This document shows, one piece after another, positions 8,460 to 17,599 of a stretch of 64,000 nucleotides of DNA (position 1 is its first letter; each line of letters opens with the position of its first letter). The notes under the pieces are model-generated. The model worked only from the letters and a program-made list of their open reading frames with translations. It was not told the DNA's origin and ran no database searches. The position numbers were made by a program, and so were the translations under genes. The stretch comes from an uncultured Lachnospiraceae bacterium (GTDB lineage Bacteria; Bacillota; Clostridia; Lachnospirales; Lachnospiraceae). The stretch is taken from positions 1 through 64,000 of the forward strand of contig CAKRJP010000004.1 of NCBI GenBank assembly GCA_934351835.1, read 5' to 3'.

Positions 8460-9684
8460 AGTACTGATTGTCGGCGGTGGAGCAGCTGGAATGTTTGCGT
8501 CAGTGTGGGCGGCACGCAATGGACATGAAGTGTTGTTATTCGAGAAAAATGACAGGCTGGGTCGAAAACTTTTTATTACAGGAAAAGGACGCTGCAATAT
8601 TACCAATGCCTGTGAGGATATAGAGACATTATTTTCTTCGGTGACATCCAATTCTAAGTTTTTATACAGTGGATTTTATGGATTTACGAATCAGGATGCG
8701 ATCGCGTTTTTTGAAGAACTGGGTGTTCGCACGAAGGTGGAGCGGGGAGACAGAGTATTCCCGGTATCAGACCATTCTTCGGATGTGATTCGTGCCCTGG
8801 AGCGGGAGATGGACCGTCAGGGTGTGCAGATTTATTTAAAAACTTCTGTAAAGAAATTACAGATCGAAGATAAAAAAGTGGTTGGTATTGTACTGCAGAA
8901 TGGACAGAAAGTTTTAGGAGATGCCTGTATTGTGGCGACAGGAGGACTGTCTTATCCAATCACAGGATCCGACGGAGACGGGCTGGAGTTTGCCAAAAAA
9001 GCAGGACATAAAGTAACAGAATGTCTGCCATCTTTAGTTCCGATGGAGACAGCAGAAGACTGGGTACGTGACCTTATGGGACTTTCCCTCAGGAATGTCA
9101 AGGTACAGATTTTTGACGGCAAAAAGAAGTTGTATGAAGATTTCGGAGAGATGCTTTTTACACATTTTGGAGTCAGCGGGCCGCTGGTATTAAGTGCCAG
9201 CAGCTATGTAGGTAAGAAATTGAAAGATCATCCACTTAAAATGGTGATTGATCTGAAACCTGCACTGAGCAGAGAACAGTTAGATAAACGTGTACTGAGA
9301 GATTTTGAGGAAAATCAGAACCGGCAGTTCCATAATGCAGTGGGAGGACTATTTCCATCGAAATTAGTTCCGGTGATCATTGAACTAAGTGGAATTGCAC
9401 CGGATAAGAAAGTGAATGTAATATCTAAAGAGGAACGAACACATCTGGTCGATCTGATCAAACATTTGGAACTTACGCTTACAGGTCTTCGTGATTATAA
9501 TGAAGCAATCATCACGAAGGGCGGTGTAAAGGTCAAGGAGATTGATCCGGGGACTATGGAATCTAAATTGGTAGAAGGTCTGTATTTTATTGGAGAGGTA
9601 TTAGATCTGGATGCACTGACCGGTGGGTTTAATCTGCAGATCGCATGGTCAACGGCGTATGCAGCAGGAAATAATATACAATAA
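8452..9684 (+). CDS. HI0933/YhiN-like FAD-dependent oxidoreductase
   Basis: A 410-aa flavoprotein whose N-terminus has the dinucleotide-binding GGGAAGM motif and the family signature GKGRCNITN shortly after it; TGGLSYP and ALTGGFNLQIA near the C-terminus are also conserved. This family (COG2081, aminoacetone oxidase-like/BaiN-like) is widespread, but its physiological reaction is poorly defined; one clostridial member acts on bile acid intermediates, and nothing here supports that specific role. It begins inside the end of the regulator gene. The next gene starts 24 bp later. Confidence 0.85.
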   Translation: MSKVLIVGGGAAGMFASVWAARNGHEVLLFEKNDRLGRKLFITGKGRCNITNACEDIETLFSSVTSNSKFLYSGFYGFTNQDAIAFFEELGVRTKVERGDRVFPVSDHSSDVIRALEREMDRQGVQIYLKTSVKKLQIEDKKVVGIVLQNGQKVLGDACIVATGGLSYPITGSDGDGLEFAKKAGHKVTECLPSLVPMETAEDWVRDLMGLSLRNVKVQIFDGKKKLYEDFGEMLFTHFGVSGPLVLSASSYVGKKLKDHPLKMVIDLKPALSREQLDKRVLRDFEENQNRQFHNAVGGLFPSKLVPVIIELSGIAPDKKVNVISKEERTHLVDLIKHLELTLTGLRDYNEAIITKGGVKVKEIDPGTMESKLVEGLYFIGEVLDLDALTGGFNLQIAWSTAYAAGNNIQ

Positions 9685-9708
9685 AAATAAGTTAAGAGAG
9701 GTATAAGG

Positions 9709-10308
9709 ATGAACTGGAAATACAAAGTGGACTATGTGGAGAATGAGAAGACAATCGGAGATTTGTATAAGATCCATAGATTAAGATCTGTAAACTTGAG
9801 TGCAAGAGTACTTCCGGCATGTATTATGATTATTGCGTTATATGTCAGCTGGCGTGCAGGATTCATGACAGGAGAGCAGGGAAGTGTCCCGGTGTTCTGG
9901 CTGAAATTTATTCTGGGCATGGTCATTTTATTTGGACTGGGTGAGGTGTATAGCCGTACTTTTGGAAAGAGCGGAAGTGTTGCGGAGGCAGAACAGAAGG
10001 CGAAAGAAATCTATGCAAAGAGACGTAAATTAGGAGAAGTTCGGGTAGAGTTTAAGTTTTACGAGGATTATTGCGAGACCATTTCCAAGATGGAAGATGC
10101 AAAGTTTGCCTATGTAAATGTGCGCTCGCTGTTCGAGACAGAGGATATGATCGGAATGACCGTAATTAATGAACGCAATCAGAAATTATTATACGGAATT
10201 CCGAAAGCCGCGATGAAAAGATGCAATATTGAATGGGATGATATGAAAAAATGGCTGGAGAGCAAATGTACTTCTGTCAAGAAAGGATTCATTCAGTTAG
10301 AATATTAG
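9709..10308 (+). CDS. Membrane protein with YcxB-like C-terminal domain
   Basis: I do not recognise a defined function. The 199-aa product has a charged N-terminus, two close hydrophobic segments (about residues 33-50 and 64-82) and a soluble C-terminal half whose strand pattern (FKFYEDYCETIS...FAYVNVRSLFET) resembles YcxB-like domains of Firmicutes. The ribosome site is AGAGAGG. It follows the flavoprotein closely and precedes cmk by 81 bp with no terminator, so it may be cotranscribed with both. Confidence 0.6.
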   Translation: MNWKYKVDYVENEKTIGDLYKIHRLRSVNLSARVLPACIMIIALYVSWRAGFMTGEQGSVPVFWLKFILGMVILFGLGEVYSRTFGKSGSVAEAEQKAKEIYAKRRKLGEVRVEFKFYEDYCETISKMEDAKFAYVNVRSLFETEDMIGMTVINERNQKLLYGIPKAAMKRCNIEWDDMKKWLESKCTSVKKGFIQLEY

Positions 10309-10389
10309 TAGGTAGAGGGATGAACATTTACGGATAAGAATGTCTGTGAATCGTGAATAGAGAGTAAGAAAAAGTGGGAGGATTGTAAC

Positions 10390-11046
10390 ATGGGATATAA
10401 TGTTGCGATTGATGGACCGGCGGGAGCCGGAAAAAGTACAATAGCAAAGCTGGTCGCAAAAGAAAAAGGCTATATTTATGTGGATACAGGAGCGATGTAT
10501 CGTGGGTTGGCAATCTGTTTTTTAAATAAGGGGATTTCCCCGGAGGAAAAGGAAAAAGTAATCGAAGCTCTGAAAACGGCAGATGTGACGATACGTTATG
10601 AAGACGGGAAACAGCAAGTGTATCTAAATGGAGAGAATATCACAGCGAGACTCCGGGAGGAGGCAGTAGGAAACATGGCCTCTAAGACGTCCGCAATTCC
10701 GGAGGTGCGTGCGAAACTCCTGGAACTTCAGCGAAATCTGGCGAGAACTTCAGATGTGATCATGGATGGGCGAGATATCGGAACCTGTGTACTTCCGAAT
10801 GCAGATGTGAAGATTTATCTGACGGCGAGCACCCATACTCGTGCAAAACGTCGCTATAACGAACTATGTGAAAAAGGTATTGAATGTGACCTGAAAGAAA
10901 TCGAAAAAGATATTGAAGAACGTGACCACAGAGATATGACGAGAGAAATTGCACCGTTAAAACAGGCGGAAGATGCAATCCTTGTGGACAGCTCTGACCT
11001 GACGATCGAAGAAGTGGTAACAAAGATTATAAGTTACTGCAAATAA
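10390..11046 (+). CDS. cmk: Cytidylate kinase
   Basis: CMP/dCMP kinase of pyrimidine nucleotide metabolism, 218 aa, a normal length. The P-loop DGPAGAGKST lies at residues 7-16, DTGAMYR at the CMP-binding region, DGRDIGT in the middle and an arginine-rich LID (AKRRYNE, RDHRDMTRE). It forms the conserved clostridial series cmk-ispH-rpsA, with 18 bp to ispH. The start follows GGGAGG. Confidence 0.97.
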   Translation: MGYNVAIDGPAGAGKSTIAKLVAKEKGYIYVDTGAMYRGLAICFLNKGISPEEKEKVIEALKTADVTIRYEDGKQQVYLNGENITARLREEAVGNMASKTSAIPEVRAKLLELQRNLARTSDVIMDGRDIGTCVLPNADVKIYLTASTHTRAKRRYNELCEKGIECDLKEIEKDIEERDHRDMTREIAPLKQAEDAILVDSSDLTIEEVVTKIISYCK

Positions 11047-11064
11047 ATAGGAGACGGTAAGAAT

Positions 11065-11925
11065 ATGAAAGTAATACTTGCAAAGACCGCGGGCTTCTGT
11101 TTTGGGGTCAAGCGAGCAGTTGATACAGTCTATGAACAGTTAGACACGCACAAAGGTGAAAAAATCTATACTTACGGTCCGATCATCCATAACGATGAAG
11201 TGATCAAAGATCTTCAGTCGAAAGGCGTAGAAGTCCTTTGGTCGGAAGAAGAACTGGAGAATCTGTCAGAAGGAATTGTAGTAATTCGTTCCCATGGTGT
11301 GTCGGAACATGTCTGTCAGAAAATTGAAGAAAAAGGACTGCAGTATGTTGATGCTACCTGCCCGTTTGTAAAGAAAATCCACCAGATTGTACGGAGAGAG
11401 AGCAGTGAAGGTGCATATATTTTAATCATCGGAAATGCAGAACATCCGGAGGTGCAGGGGATCATGGGATGGGCCGTGAACCGAGATGTGACAGTTGTAC
11501 AGAATGCGGAAGAGGCAGAGCAATTTAAACTGCCGGATGAAAGCCAAAAAATATGTATTGTTTCACAAACGACATTTAATTACAATAAATTTCAAGAATT
11601 AGTTGAAATAATTTCAAAAAAGCGTTATGATATACTTGTTTTAAATACGATTTGCAATGCGACAAAAGAGCGTCAGGATGAGGCACGTCAGATTGCAGAT
11701 AGAGTAGATGCTATGATCGTCATAGGCGATAAACATAGTTCTAATACTCAAAAGTTATTTGAAATCTGTAGGAATGCATGTTTGAATACGTACTATATAC
11801 AGACACTTGGAGATTTGGATTCGAATCAATTGAGGTCCGTGGAAACAGTAGGTATTACAGCAGGGGCATCCACGCCCAATAATATAATTGAGGAGGTTCA
11901 AAGCAATGTCGGAATTAACTTTTGA
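11065..11925 (+). CDS. ispH: 4-hydroxy-3-methylbut-2-enyl diphosphate reductase
   Basis: Last enzyme of the MEP isoprenoid pathway, making IPP and DMAPP with a [4Fe-4S] cluster. The three cluster cysteines are visible in AGFCFGVKRAV (Cys12), DATCPFVKKIH (near residue 98) and LNTICNATKERQ (near residue 196); SQTTFN and ITAGASTP are also family motifs. At 286 aa it is a standalone IspH. In many Clostridia IspH is fused to ribosomal protein S1; here the two are separate, but the stop overlaps the S1 start by 20 nt in another frame. Confidence 0.97.
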   Translation: MKVILAKTAGFCFGVKRAVDTVYEQLDTHKGEKIYTYGPIIHNDEVIKDLQSKGVEVLWSEEELENLSEGIVVIRSHGVSEHVCQKIEEKGLQYVDATCPFVKKIHQIVRRESSEGAYILIIGNAEHPEVQGIMGWAVNRDVTVVQNAEEAEQFKLPDESQKICIVSQTTFNYNKFQELVEIISKKRYDILVLNTICNATKERQDEARQIADRVDAMIVIGDKHSSNTQKLFEICRNACLNTYYIQTLGDLDSNQLRSVETVGITAGASTPNNIIEEVQSNVGINF

Positions 11926-12982
11926 ACAGATGTTAGACGAGTCTTTTAAGACAATAAGAAATGGAGAAGTGGTTGATGGTACGGTCATCGATGTAAAACC
12001 TGATGAAATCATTTTGAATATAGGATACAAAGCTGATGGTATCATTTCCAGAAATGAGTACACAAACGAATCAAATGTAGATCTTACTACAGTTGTATCT
12101 GTTGGTGATCAGATGACTGCAAAAGTACTGAAGGTCAACGATGGAGAAGGTCAGGTATTATTAACATATAAGAGACTGGCTGCAGAAAAAGGTAACGAGA
12201 GATTAAAAGAAGCTTTCGAGAACCATGAAGTATTAAAAGCTCCTGTTGTACAGATCCTTGGTGGTGGTCTCAGTGTAGTAGTAGAAGGCGCAAGAGTATT
12301 TATCCCTGCAAGCCTTGTATCTGATACTTATGAGAAAGACCTCAGCAAATATCAGGATCAGGAGATCGAGTTCGTAATCAGCGAGTTCAATCCTAGAAGA
12401 AACCGTGTGATCGGTGACAGAAGACAGCTTCTTGTAGCTGAGAGAGCTAAGAAACAGGAAGAACTGCTTGCTAAGATCCAGGTTGGAGACAGAGTAGAAG
12501 GAACAGTTAAGAATGTTACAGACTTTGGTGCATTTATCGACCTTGGCGGAGTAGATGGATTATTACATATCTCTGAGATGTCTTGGGGACGTGTTGAGAA
12601 TCCTAAGAAAGTATTCCAGGTTGGTGAGACACTGGAAGTTATGATCAAAGATATCCGCGATACAAAGATTGCACTCAGCTTAAAATTCCCGGAGACTAAC
12701 CCATGGGCTAACGCTACAGAAAATTATGCTGTTGGCACAGTGATCACTGGTAAAGTTGCAAGAATGACAGATTTTGGTGCGTTCGTTGAGTTGGCACCAG
12801 GCGTTGATGCATTACTTCATGTATCACAGATTTCAAGAAATCATGTAGATAAACCATCTGATGTATTATCAGTAGGACAGGAGATTACAGCTAAGATCGT
12901 AGATCTGAACGAAGCTGAGAAGAAGATCAGCCTGAGTATGAAAGCTTTGGAGAATGCTGAAGAAGCAAACGAAGAAGAGTAA
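11906..12982 (+). CDS. rpsA: Ribosomal protein S1-like, four S1 domains
   Basis: An RNA-binding S1 protein of 358 aa with four OB-fold repeats at about residues 17-84, 100-165, 186-255 and 271-340; repeats 3 and 4 contain the canonical TDFGAF segment and GLLHIS/ALLHVS. It would help mRNA engage the 30S subunit, or act as the four-domain clostridial S1 homologue. An in-frame extension to 11888 exists, but AGGAGG at 11890-11895 sits ideally for the ATG at 11906, inside the 3' end of ispH, so translation is probably coupled. Confidence 0.92.
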   Translation: MSELTFEQMLDESFKTIRNGEVVDGTVIDVKPDEIILNIGYKADGIISRNEYTNESNVDLTTVVSVGDQMTAKVLKVNDGEGQVLLTYKRLAAEKGNERLKEAFENHEVLKAPVVQILGGGLSVVVEGARVFIPASLVSDTYEKDLSKYQDQEIEFVISEFNPRRNRVIGDRRQLLVAERAKKQEELLAKIQVGDRVEGTVKNVTDFGAFIDLGGVDGLLHISEMSWGRVENPKKVFQVGETLEVMIKDIRDTKIALSLKFPETNPWANATENYAVGTVITGKVARMTDFGAFVELAPGVDALLHVSQISRNHVDKPSDVLSVGQEITAKIVDLNEAEKKISLSMKALENAEEANEEE

Positions 12983-13011
12983 GATTAATAAAAATTATGA
13001 AATGATAATAG

Positions 13012-13049
13012 AGTCGTGTTTGTGCAGATGCATGAACACGACTTTTTTT
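13012..13049 (+). terminator. Terminator of the cmk-ispH-rpsA series
   Basis: A 9-bp perfect stem (13012-13020 with 13035-13043) is followed by seven T residues, 29 bp after the S1 stop codon. Confidence 0.9.
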
Positions 13050-13456
13050 GAAATCAAAAACCAGATTCCAAACGGAAAATTGTATAAAGAAGTCTGACAA
13101 ATTAATAACGAGAAAAGTTTGATAAAAAATACACAAAAGTAACATAAAATAGACAAGAAATGAAGAAGTAAATTGTACATTTTGTACAAAAAAATGTTTG
13201 ATATTTAGGAAGAAAGAACGATGAAAAAAACCGTGGTCTGATTTATAATGTGTAAAGTATAAAAATCTAAAAAAATTCGTGCAACAATGAAACAGTGAAT
13301 TTTACTATTTGAATATTTTTGAAACAGATTATGTTGAAAAGATATACAGAATAAAAGAAAAATGTATTGTGAAAAACTGGCATGGATTTTGCTATTTATT
13401 TATATGTTAAAATTATTAGTATTTACACAAATTTTAAAGAGAGGAAGGAAAAAGGG
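13050..13456 (+). other. AT-rich 407-bp leader/promoter region of the rnf operon
   Basis: No coding sequence is supported here. It contains a 17-bp inverted repeat (13173-13189), an isolated TATAAT at 13244-13249 without a matching -35 box, and a weak TTGAAA (13319-13324)/TATACA (13343-13348) pair with an 18-bp spacer. The in-frame upstream extension of rnfC into 13382 lacks a ribosome site and is AT-rich, so I treat it as leader. Confidence 0.5.
13173..13189. promoter_or_regulatory. Inverted repeat, candidate operator upstream of rnf
   Basis: TTGTAC and GTACAA are separated by 5 bp, giving a 17-bp near-palindrome about 55 bp upstream of a TATAAT. The symmetry suits a dimeric repressor. It does not match the Rex consensus (TTGTTAA-N4-TTAACAA) closely enough to name the factor. 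Confidence 0.3.
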
Positions 13457-14776
13457 ATGGCATTGTTAACATTTAAGGGTGGCGTTCACCCGGATGACGG
13501 CAAGAGCCTGGCGAAAGAAAAGGCGATTGTAGAGTTAAAACCTCAAGGTGACCTGGTTTATCTTTGTTCCCAGCATATCGGAGCACCGGCGAAACCAGTC
13601 GTAGAGGTAGGCGAACGTGTTTTGAAGGGCCAGAAAATAGCAGAGGCTGGAGGATTTGTTTCAGCACCTGTATATGCTTCAGTTTCCGGAACTGTTAAGG
13701 CAATTGCACCTCATCTTAATCCTGCTGGAGGAACTGTTTCAGGTATTATAGTTGAGAATGATGGACAGTACGAAGAAGTAGAGTATCCAGCTGTGAAACC
13801 GTTGGACGAGATGTCTAAGGAAGAAATATTAAATGCAATCGGCGAAGCTGGTGTTGTTGGTATGGGTGGTGCAGGTTTCCCAACCAAAGTAAAATTATCA
13901 CCGAAAGAGCCGGATAAGATTGATTATGTTATTGCAAACTGTGCAGAATGTGAGCCATATATCACTGCTGACTACAGACGTATGCTGGAGAATCCGGAGA
14001 AACTCGTTGGTGGTATGAAAGCAGTTTTGAAACTTTTTGATAATGCAAAGGGACTGTTTGGCGTTGAAGATAACAAACCGGATTGTATTGCAAAATTAAA
14101 AGAACTGACAAAAGATGAGCCGCGTATGGAAGTACTTGCACTTAAGACAAAGTACCCACAGGGTGGTGAGCGTCAGCTGATTTATGCTACTACAGGAAGA
14201 GCAATTAATTCTTCTATGCTTCCGGCAGATGCAGGATGTGTAGTTGATAACGTAGAGACGCTGATCAATATTTACCGTGCAGTAGTGGAAGGCAAACCTT
14301 GTTATGAACGTGTACTTACAGTCAGTGGAGATGCAGTAAATGAAACAGGTAACTTCCTGGTTCCGATCGGTATGAGCCAGAAGGAAATCGTAGAAGCTGC
14401 CGGTGGATTTAAAGTAGAACCAGAGAAGATGATTTCCGGTGGTCCGATGATGGGATTTTCAATGTTTACATTGGATGTACCTGTTACAAAGACTTCTTCA
14501 TCAATTCTTTGTTTCACAAAAGATGAAGTCTCAAAAATGCAGCCTAGCGCTTGTATCAATTGTGGACGTTGTGTAGACGCCTGTCCAAGTCGTTTGATCC
14601 CGTCCAGATTAGCGGATTATGCAGAGCATCATGACGAGGAAGCATTCACAAAACACGAAGGACTTGAGTGTATGGAATGTGGATCATGTAGTTTTGTATG
14701 CCCGGCAAAACGTCCGTTGAAACAGGCGATCGGTTCTATGAGAAAGATTGCACTTGCAAACCGCAAGAAGAAATAA
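13457..14776 (+). CDS. rnfC: Rnf electron transport complex subunit C
   Basis: Peripheral iron-sulfur/flavin subunit that takes electrons from NADH (or passes them to NAD+) in the ferredoxin:NAD+ oxidoreductase, 439 aa. It has the N-terminal Rnf-C barrel segment (FKGGVHP), a glycine-rich GMGGAGFPT stretch for nucleotide/FMN binding, and two [4Fe-4S] motifs near residues 366 and 405 (CINCGRCVDACP and CMECGSCSFVCP). The start at 13457 follows GAGGAAGG; an upstream in-frame start at 13382 lacks a ribosome site. It begins the order C-D-G-E-A-B, the usual one in Clostridia. Confidence 0.95.
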   Translation: MALLTFKGGVHPDDGKSLAKEKAIVELKPQGDLVYLCSQHIGAPAKPVVEVGERVLKGQKIAEAGGFVSAPVYASVSGTVKAIAPHLNPAGGTVSGIIVENDGQYEEVEYPAVKPLDEMSKEEILNAIGEAGVVGMGGAGFPTKVKLSPKEPDKIDYVIANCAECEPYITADYRRMLENPEKLVGGMKAVLKLFDNAKGLFGVEDNKPDCIAKLKELTKDEPRMEVLALKTKYPQGGERQLIYATTGRAINSSMLPADAGCVVDNVETLINIYRAVVEGKPCYERVLTVSGDAVNETGNFLVPIGMSQKEIVEAAGGFKVEPEKMISGGPMMGFSMFTLDVPVTKTSSSILCFTKDEVSKMQPSACINCGRCVDACPSRLIPSRLADYAEHHDEEAFTKHEGLECMECGSCSFVCPAKRPLKQAIGSMRKIALANRKKK

Positions 14777-14802
14777 GAGAAGAGAGGAAGAGGTGAACAA
14801 AC

Positions 14803-15753
14803 GTGAGTGAACAGAATTTAAAAATGTCATCTTCGCCGCACATTCGTTCAAGCATTACTACAAATAAGATTATGTTATATGTAGTGATCGCGATGTTGCC
14901 AGCCTGTGCGTTTGGTGTATGGAACTTTGGTATGCCGGCACTGATCATGCTGATCAGCACAACGGTGTCTGCGGTATTGACGGAATATATATATGAGAAA
15001 CTGATGCATAAACCAATTACAATCGGTGATCTGAGTGCCGTTGTAACCGGTATGTTGGTAGGTATGAATATGCCTTCAACAGCTCCATGGTGGATGGGTG
15101 CTCTTGGTAGTGTGTTTGGTATTCTTGTTGTTAAACAGTTATTTGGTGGTTTGGGACAGAACTTTATGAACCCTGCACTTGGTGCAAGATGTTTCCTTCT
15201 GATTTCCTTCGCCGGACAGATGACAAACTTTGTATATGACGGAGTGTCAGGAGCAACTCCTCTGGCTCAGTTAAAAGCCGGTGAGACTGTTGATACAATG
15301 AAGATGTTAATTGGTACAATTCCTGGAACAATCGGTGAGACTTCTGTAATTGCAATTGTTATAGGAGCAATCTTCCTGATTCTGATGGGAGTTATCGATC
15401 TTCGAATCCCAGGTACATATATTGTAACATTTGTGATTTTTGTAGGTATCTTCGGACATTTCCAGAATTCAGCAGTTGGATTCTTTGATCCACAGTACAT
15501 TACAGCACATCTTTGTGGTGGTGGTCTTATGATGGGAGCATGGTTCATGGCAACTGACTATGTAACATCACCAATCACGAAGAAAGGACAGTATGTATAC
15601 GGTATTTTGCTTGGTGTCCTGACTGGATTGTTCCGTCTCTTCGGAGGATCTGCAGAAGGTGTTTCCTATGCGATCATCATCAGTAACTTATTAGTACCGT
15701 TGATCGAAAGAGTTACTCTTCCGAAACCATTTGGCAAAGGAGGGGAAAAATAA
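14803..15753 (+). CDS. rnfD: Rnf complex subunit D
   Basis: Integral membrane subunit of 316 aa with about nine to ten hydrophobic helices, homologous to NqrB. It carries SGAT at residues 149-152, matching the site where FMN is attached covalently to a threonine in this family, and FMNPALGARCF, a conserved loop. It would carry electrons and help move ions across the membrane. The start is GTG after GAGGTG. The last base of its stop is the first base of the rnfG ATG. Confidence 0.95.
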   Translation: MSEQNLKMSSSPHIRSSITTNKIMLYVVIAMLPACAFGVWNFGMPALIMLISTTVSAVLTEYIYEKLMHKPITIGDLSAVVTGMLVGMNMPSTAPWWMGALGSVFGILVVKQLFGGLGQNFMNPALGARCFLLISFAGQMTNFVYDGVSGATPLAQLKAGETVDTMKMLIGTIPGTIGETSVIAIVIGAIFLILMGVIDLRIPGTYIVTFVIFVGIFGHFQNSAVGFFDPQYITAHLCGGGLMMGAWFMATDYVTSPITKKGQYVYGILLGVLTGLFRLFGGSAEGVSYAIIISNLLVPLIERVTLPKPFGKGGEK

Positions 15754-16331
15754 TGAATAAAATTGTTAAAAACACAATGATTCTTACAGCGATCACTTTG
15801 GTCGCAGGTTTACTCCTTGGAGTTGTATACGAAGTAACAAAAGCTCCGATTGCAACAGCAAATGAAAAAGCGAAAAAAGAAGCATGGCAGGCTGTATTCC
15901 CGGATGCAGATCTGAATGATTTTGAAGCTGTTGATGTAGATGAAAAGATTTCTGCATCTGTAGCAGATAGTCTGGGAGAAAAAGTTGCAGTTGATGAAGT
16001 GTGTTCTGTAGGTGATGAAGGTTATGTCATCACAGTAACTGATTCTGAAGGATATGGTGGAGATATCCAGGTTACAGTTGGTATCACATCCGATGGAACT
16101 GTAAATGGTGTATCTATCTTATCAATCAGTGAGACGGCAGGACTTGGTATGAAAGCAAAAGAACCTTCATTCTATGAGCAGTATGTAGGTGTGCAGACAT
16201 CTCAGTTCTGTGTTTCAAAAGATGGCGGAGACGGAGAACCGATCGATGCGATCAGTGGAGCAACTATTACATCTAGAGCAATGACCGGTGCTGTGAATGA
16301 AGCTCTTGGTTATTTTGCTGAAGCATTTTAG
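15753..16331 (+). CDS. rnfG: Rnf complex subunit G
   Basis: A 192-aa subunit with one N-terminal membrane anchor (about residues 7-27) and an extracytoplasmic FMN-binding domain. ISGATITS at residues 167-174 contains the flavinylation motif recognised by ApbE in the NqrC/RnfG family. It relays electrons on the outer face of the membrane. It overlaps rnfD by one base, so translation is coupled. A matching apbE lies about 3.5 kb downstream on the other strand. Confidence 0.95.
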   Translation: MNKIVKNTMILTAITLVAGLLLGVVYEVTKAPIATANEKAKKEAWQAVFPDADLNDFEAVDVDEKISASVADSLGEKVAVDEVCSVGDEGYVITVTDSEGYGGDIQVTVGITSDGTVNGVSILSISETAGLGMKAKEPSFYEQYVGVQTSQFCVSKDGGDGEPIDAISGATITSRAMTGAVNEALGYFAEAF

Positions 16332-16343
16332 GGGGTAGTTATT

Positions 16344-16991
16344 ATGAACAATTGTACCGAAAGATTATATAACGGTCTGATCAAAGAAAATCCTACCTTC
16401 GTATTGATGTTAGGAATGTGTCCGACCCTGGCGGTTACAACATCCGCTACAAACGGTGTAGGTATGGGACTGTCAACAACAGTCGTACTTGTACTTTCAA
16501 ATATGTTGATTTCAATGCTGCGTAAGATCATCCCGGATTCTGTCAGAATGCCGGCATTCATCGTAGTCGTAGCTTCCTTCGTAACTATTGTACAGTTCTT
16601 GTTAGAGGGATTTGTTCCAAGTCTTTACAGTGCACTTGGACTTTATATCCCATTGATCGTTGTTAACTGTATTATTCTTGGTCGTGCCGAGAGTTATGCG
16701 TCTAAGAACCCTGTACTTCCATCTCTCTTTGATGGACTTGGAATGGGACTTGGATTTACATTTGGTCTGACTTGTATCGGTATTGTACGTGAGCTTATCG
16801 GAGCAGGTGCAATTTTTGGAGTGCAGATCCTGCCATTAGCTGACAGTGCTACAGGTACTGTAGGATATACTCCGGTTACGATCTTTATCCTGGCACCTGG
16901 TGCTTTCTTGGTACTTGCCGGATTGGTAGCATTACAGAACAAGATCAAAAATAAAGCCGCTAAGAAGAATAAAGCGGCTCAGGCAGAGTAG
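16344..16991 (+). CDS. rnfE: Rnf complex subunit E
   Basis: Membrane subunit homologous to NqrD, 215 aa with six predicted helices. It contains GMCPTLAVTTSATNG, including the conserved cysteine that in RnfA/RnfE pairs helps hold an intramembrane iron-sulfur centre, and PLIVVNCIILGRAE with the second conserved cysteine. The C-terminus adds a lysine/alanine-rich tail. GGGGG stands before the start. It pairs structurally with the homologous RnfA encoded next. Confidence 0.95.
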   Translation: MNNCTERLYNGLIKENPTFVLMLGMCPTLAVTTSATNGVGMGLSTTVVLVLSNMLISMLRKIIPDSVRMPAFIVVVASFVTIVQFLLEGFVPSLYSALGLYIPLIVVNCIILGRAESYASKNPVLPSLFDGLGMGLGFTFGLTCIGIVRELIGAGAIFGVQILPLADSATGTVGYTPVTIFILAPGAFLVLAGLVALQNKIKNKAAKKNKAAQAE

Positions 16992-17010
16992 GAATGGGAG
17001 GAGTACATAG

Positions 17011-17586
17011 ATGAAAGAATTATTACTTTTAGCAATTGGATCAGCAATTGTAAACAACGTAGTACTTAGCCAGTTCCTTGGTATCTGTCCATTCCTTGGT
17101 GTATCCAAGAAAGTTGAGACAGCATCAGGTATGGGTGGAGCTGTTGTCTTCGTTATCACAATTGCATCATTTTTTACAAGTTTGATTTACAAATTTATTC
17201 TGGTGCCATTAGGATTTGAATATCTTCAGACAATCGTATTTATTCTGTTCATCGCAGCATTAGTACAGTTTGTAGAGATGTTCTTAAAGAAATCAATGCC
17301 TTCATTGTATAACGCACTTGGTGTGTATCTTCCACTGATCACAACAAACTGTGCCGTACTTGGTGTTGCATTAACAAACGTACAGAATGATTACAGCATT
17401 CTTCAGGGTGTTATCAACGGTGTTGGTACTTCTGTAGGATTTGCAATCGCGATCGTGATCATGGCTGGTATCCGTGAGAAGATTGAGTACAACGATATCT
17501 CAGAGTCATTCCAGGGAACACCGATCGTGCTGATCACTGCAGCACTGATGTCAATCGCATTCTTTGGATTCTCAGGATTAATATAG
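17011..17586 (+). CDS. rnfA: Rnf complex subunit A
   Basis: Membrane subunit homologous to NqrE, 191 aa with six predicted helices. FLGICPFLGVS and PLITTNCAVLGVA hold the two conserved cysteines expected of the family, mirroring RnfE in inverted topology. Together RnfA and RnfE form the ion-channel core. The start follows GGGAGG and the gene sits 19 bp after rnfE and 13 bp before rnfB. Confidence 0.95.
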   Translation: MKELLLLAIGSAIVNNVVLSQFLGICPFLGVSKKVETASGMGGAVVFVITIASFFTSLIYKFILVPLGFEYLQTIVFILFIAALVQFVEMFLKKSMPSLYNALGVYLPLITTNCAVLGVALTNVQNDYSILQGVINGVGTSVGFAIAIVIMAGIREKIEYNDISESFQGTPIVLITAALMSIAFFGFSGLI

Positions 17587-17599
17587 GAGGGAACGTATT

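Noticed and set aside
13173..13189. Inverted repeat as a Rex operator
   Set aside because: Half-sites are TTGTAC and GTACAA, not TTGTTAA and TTAACAA; naming Rex would go beyond the sequence.
13244..13249. TATAAT as the rnf promoter -10 box
   Set aside because: No acceptable -35 hexamer lies 16-18 bp upstream, and the AT-rich region makes chance TATAAT likely.
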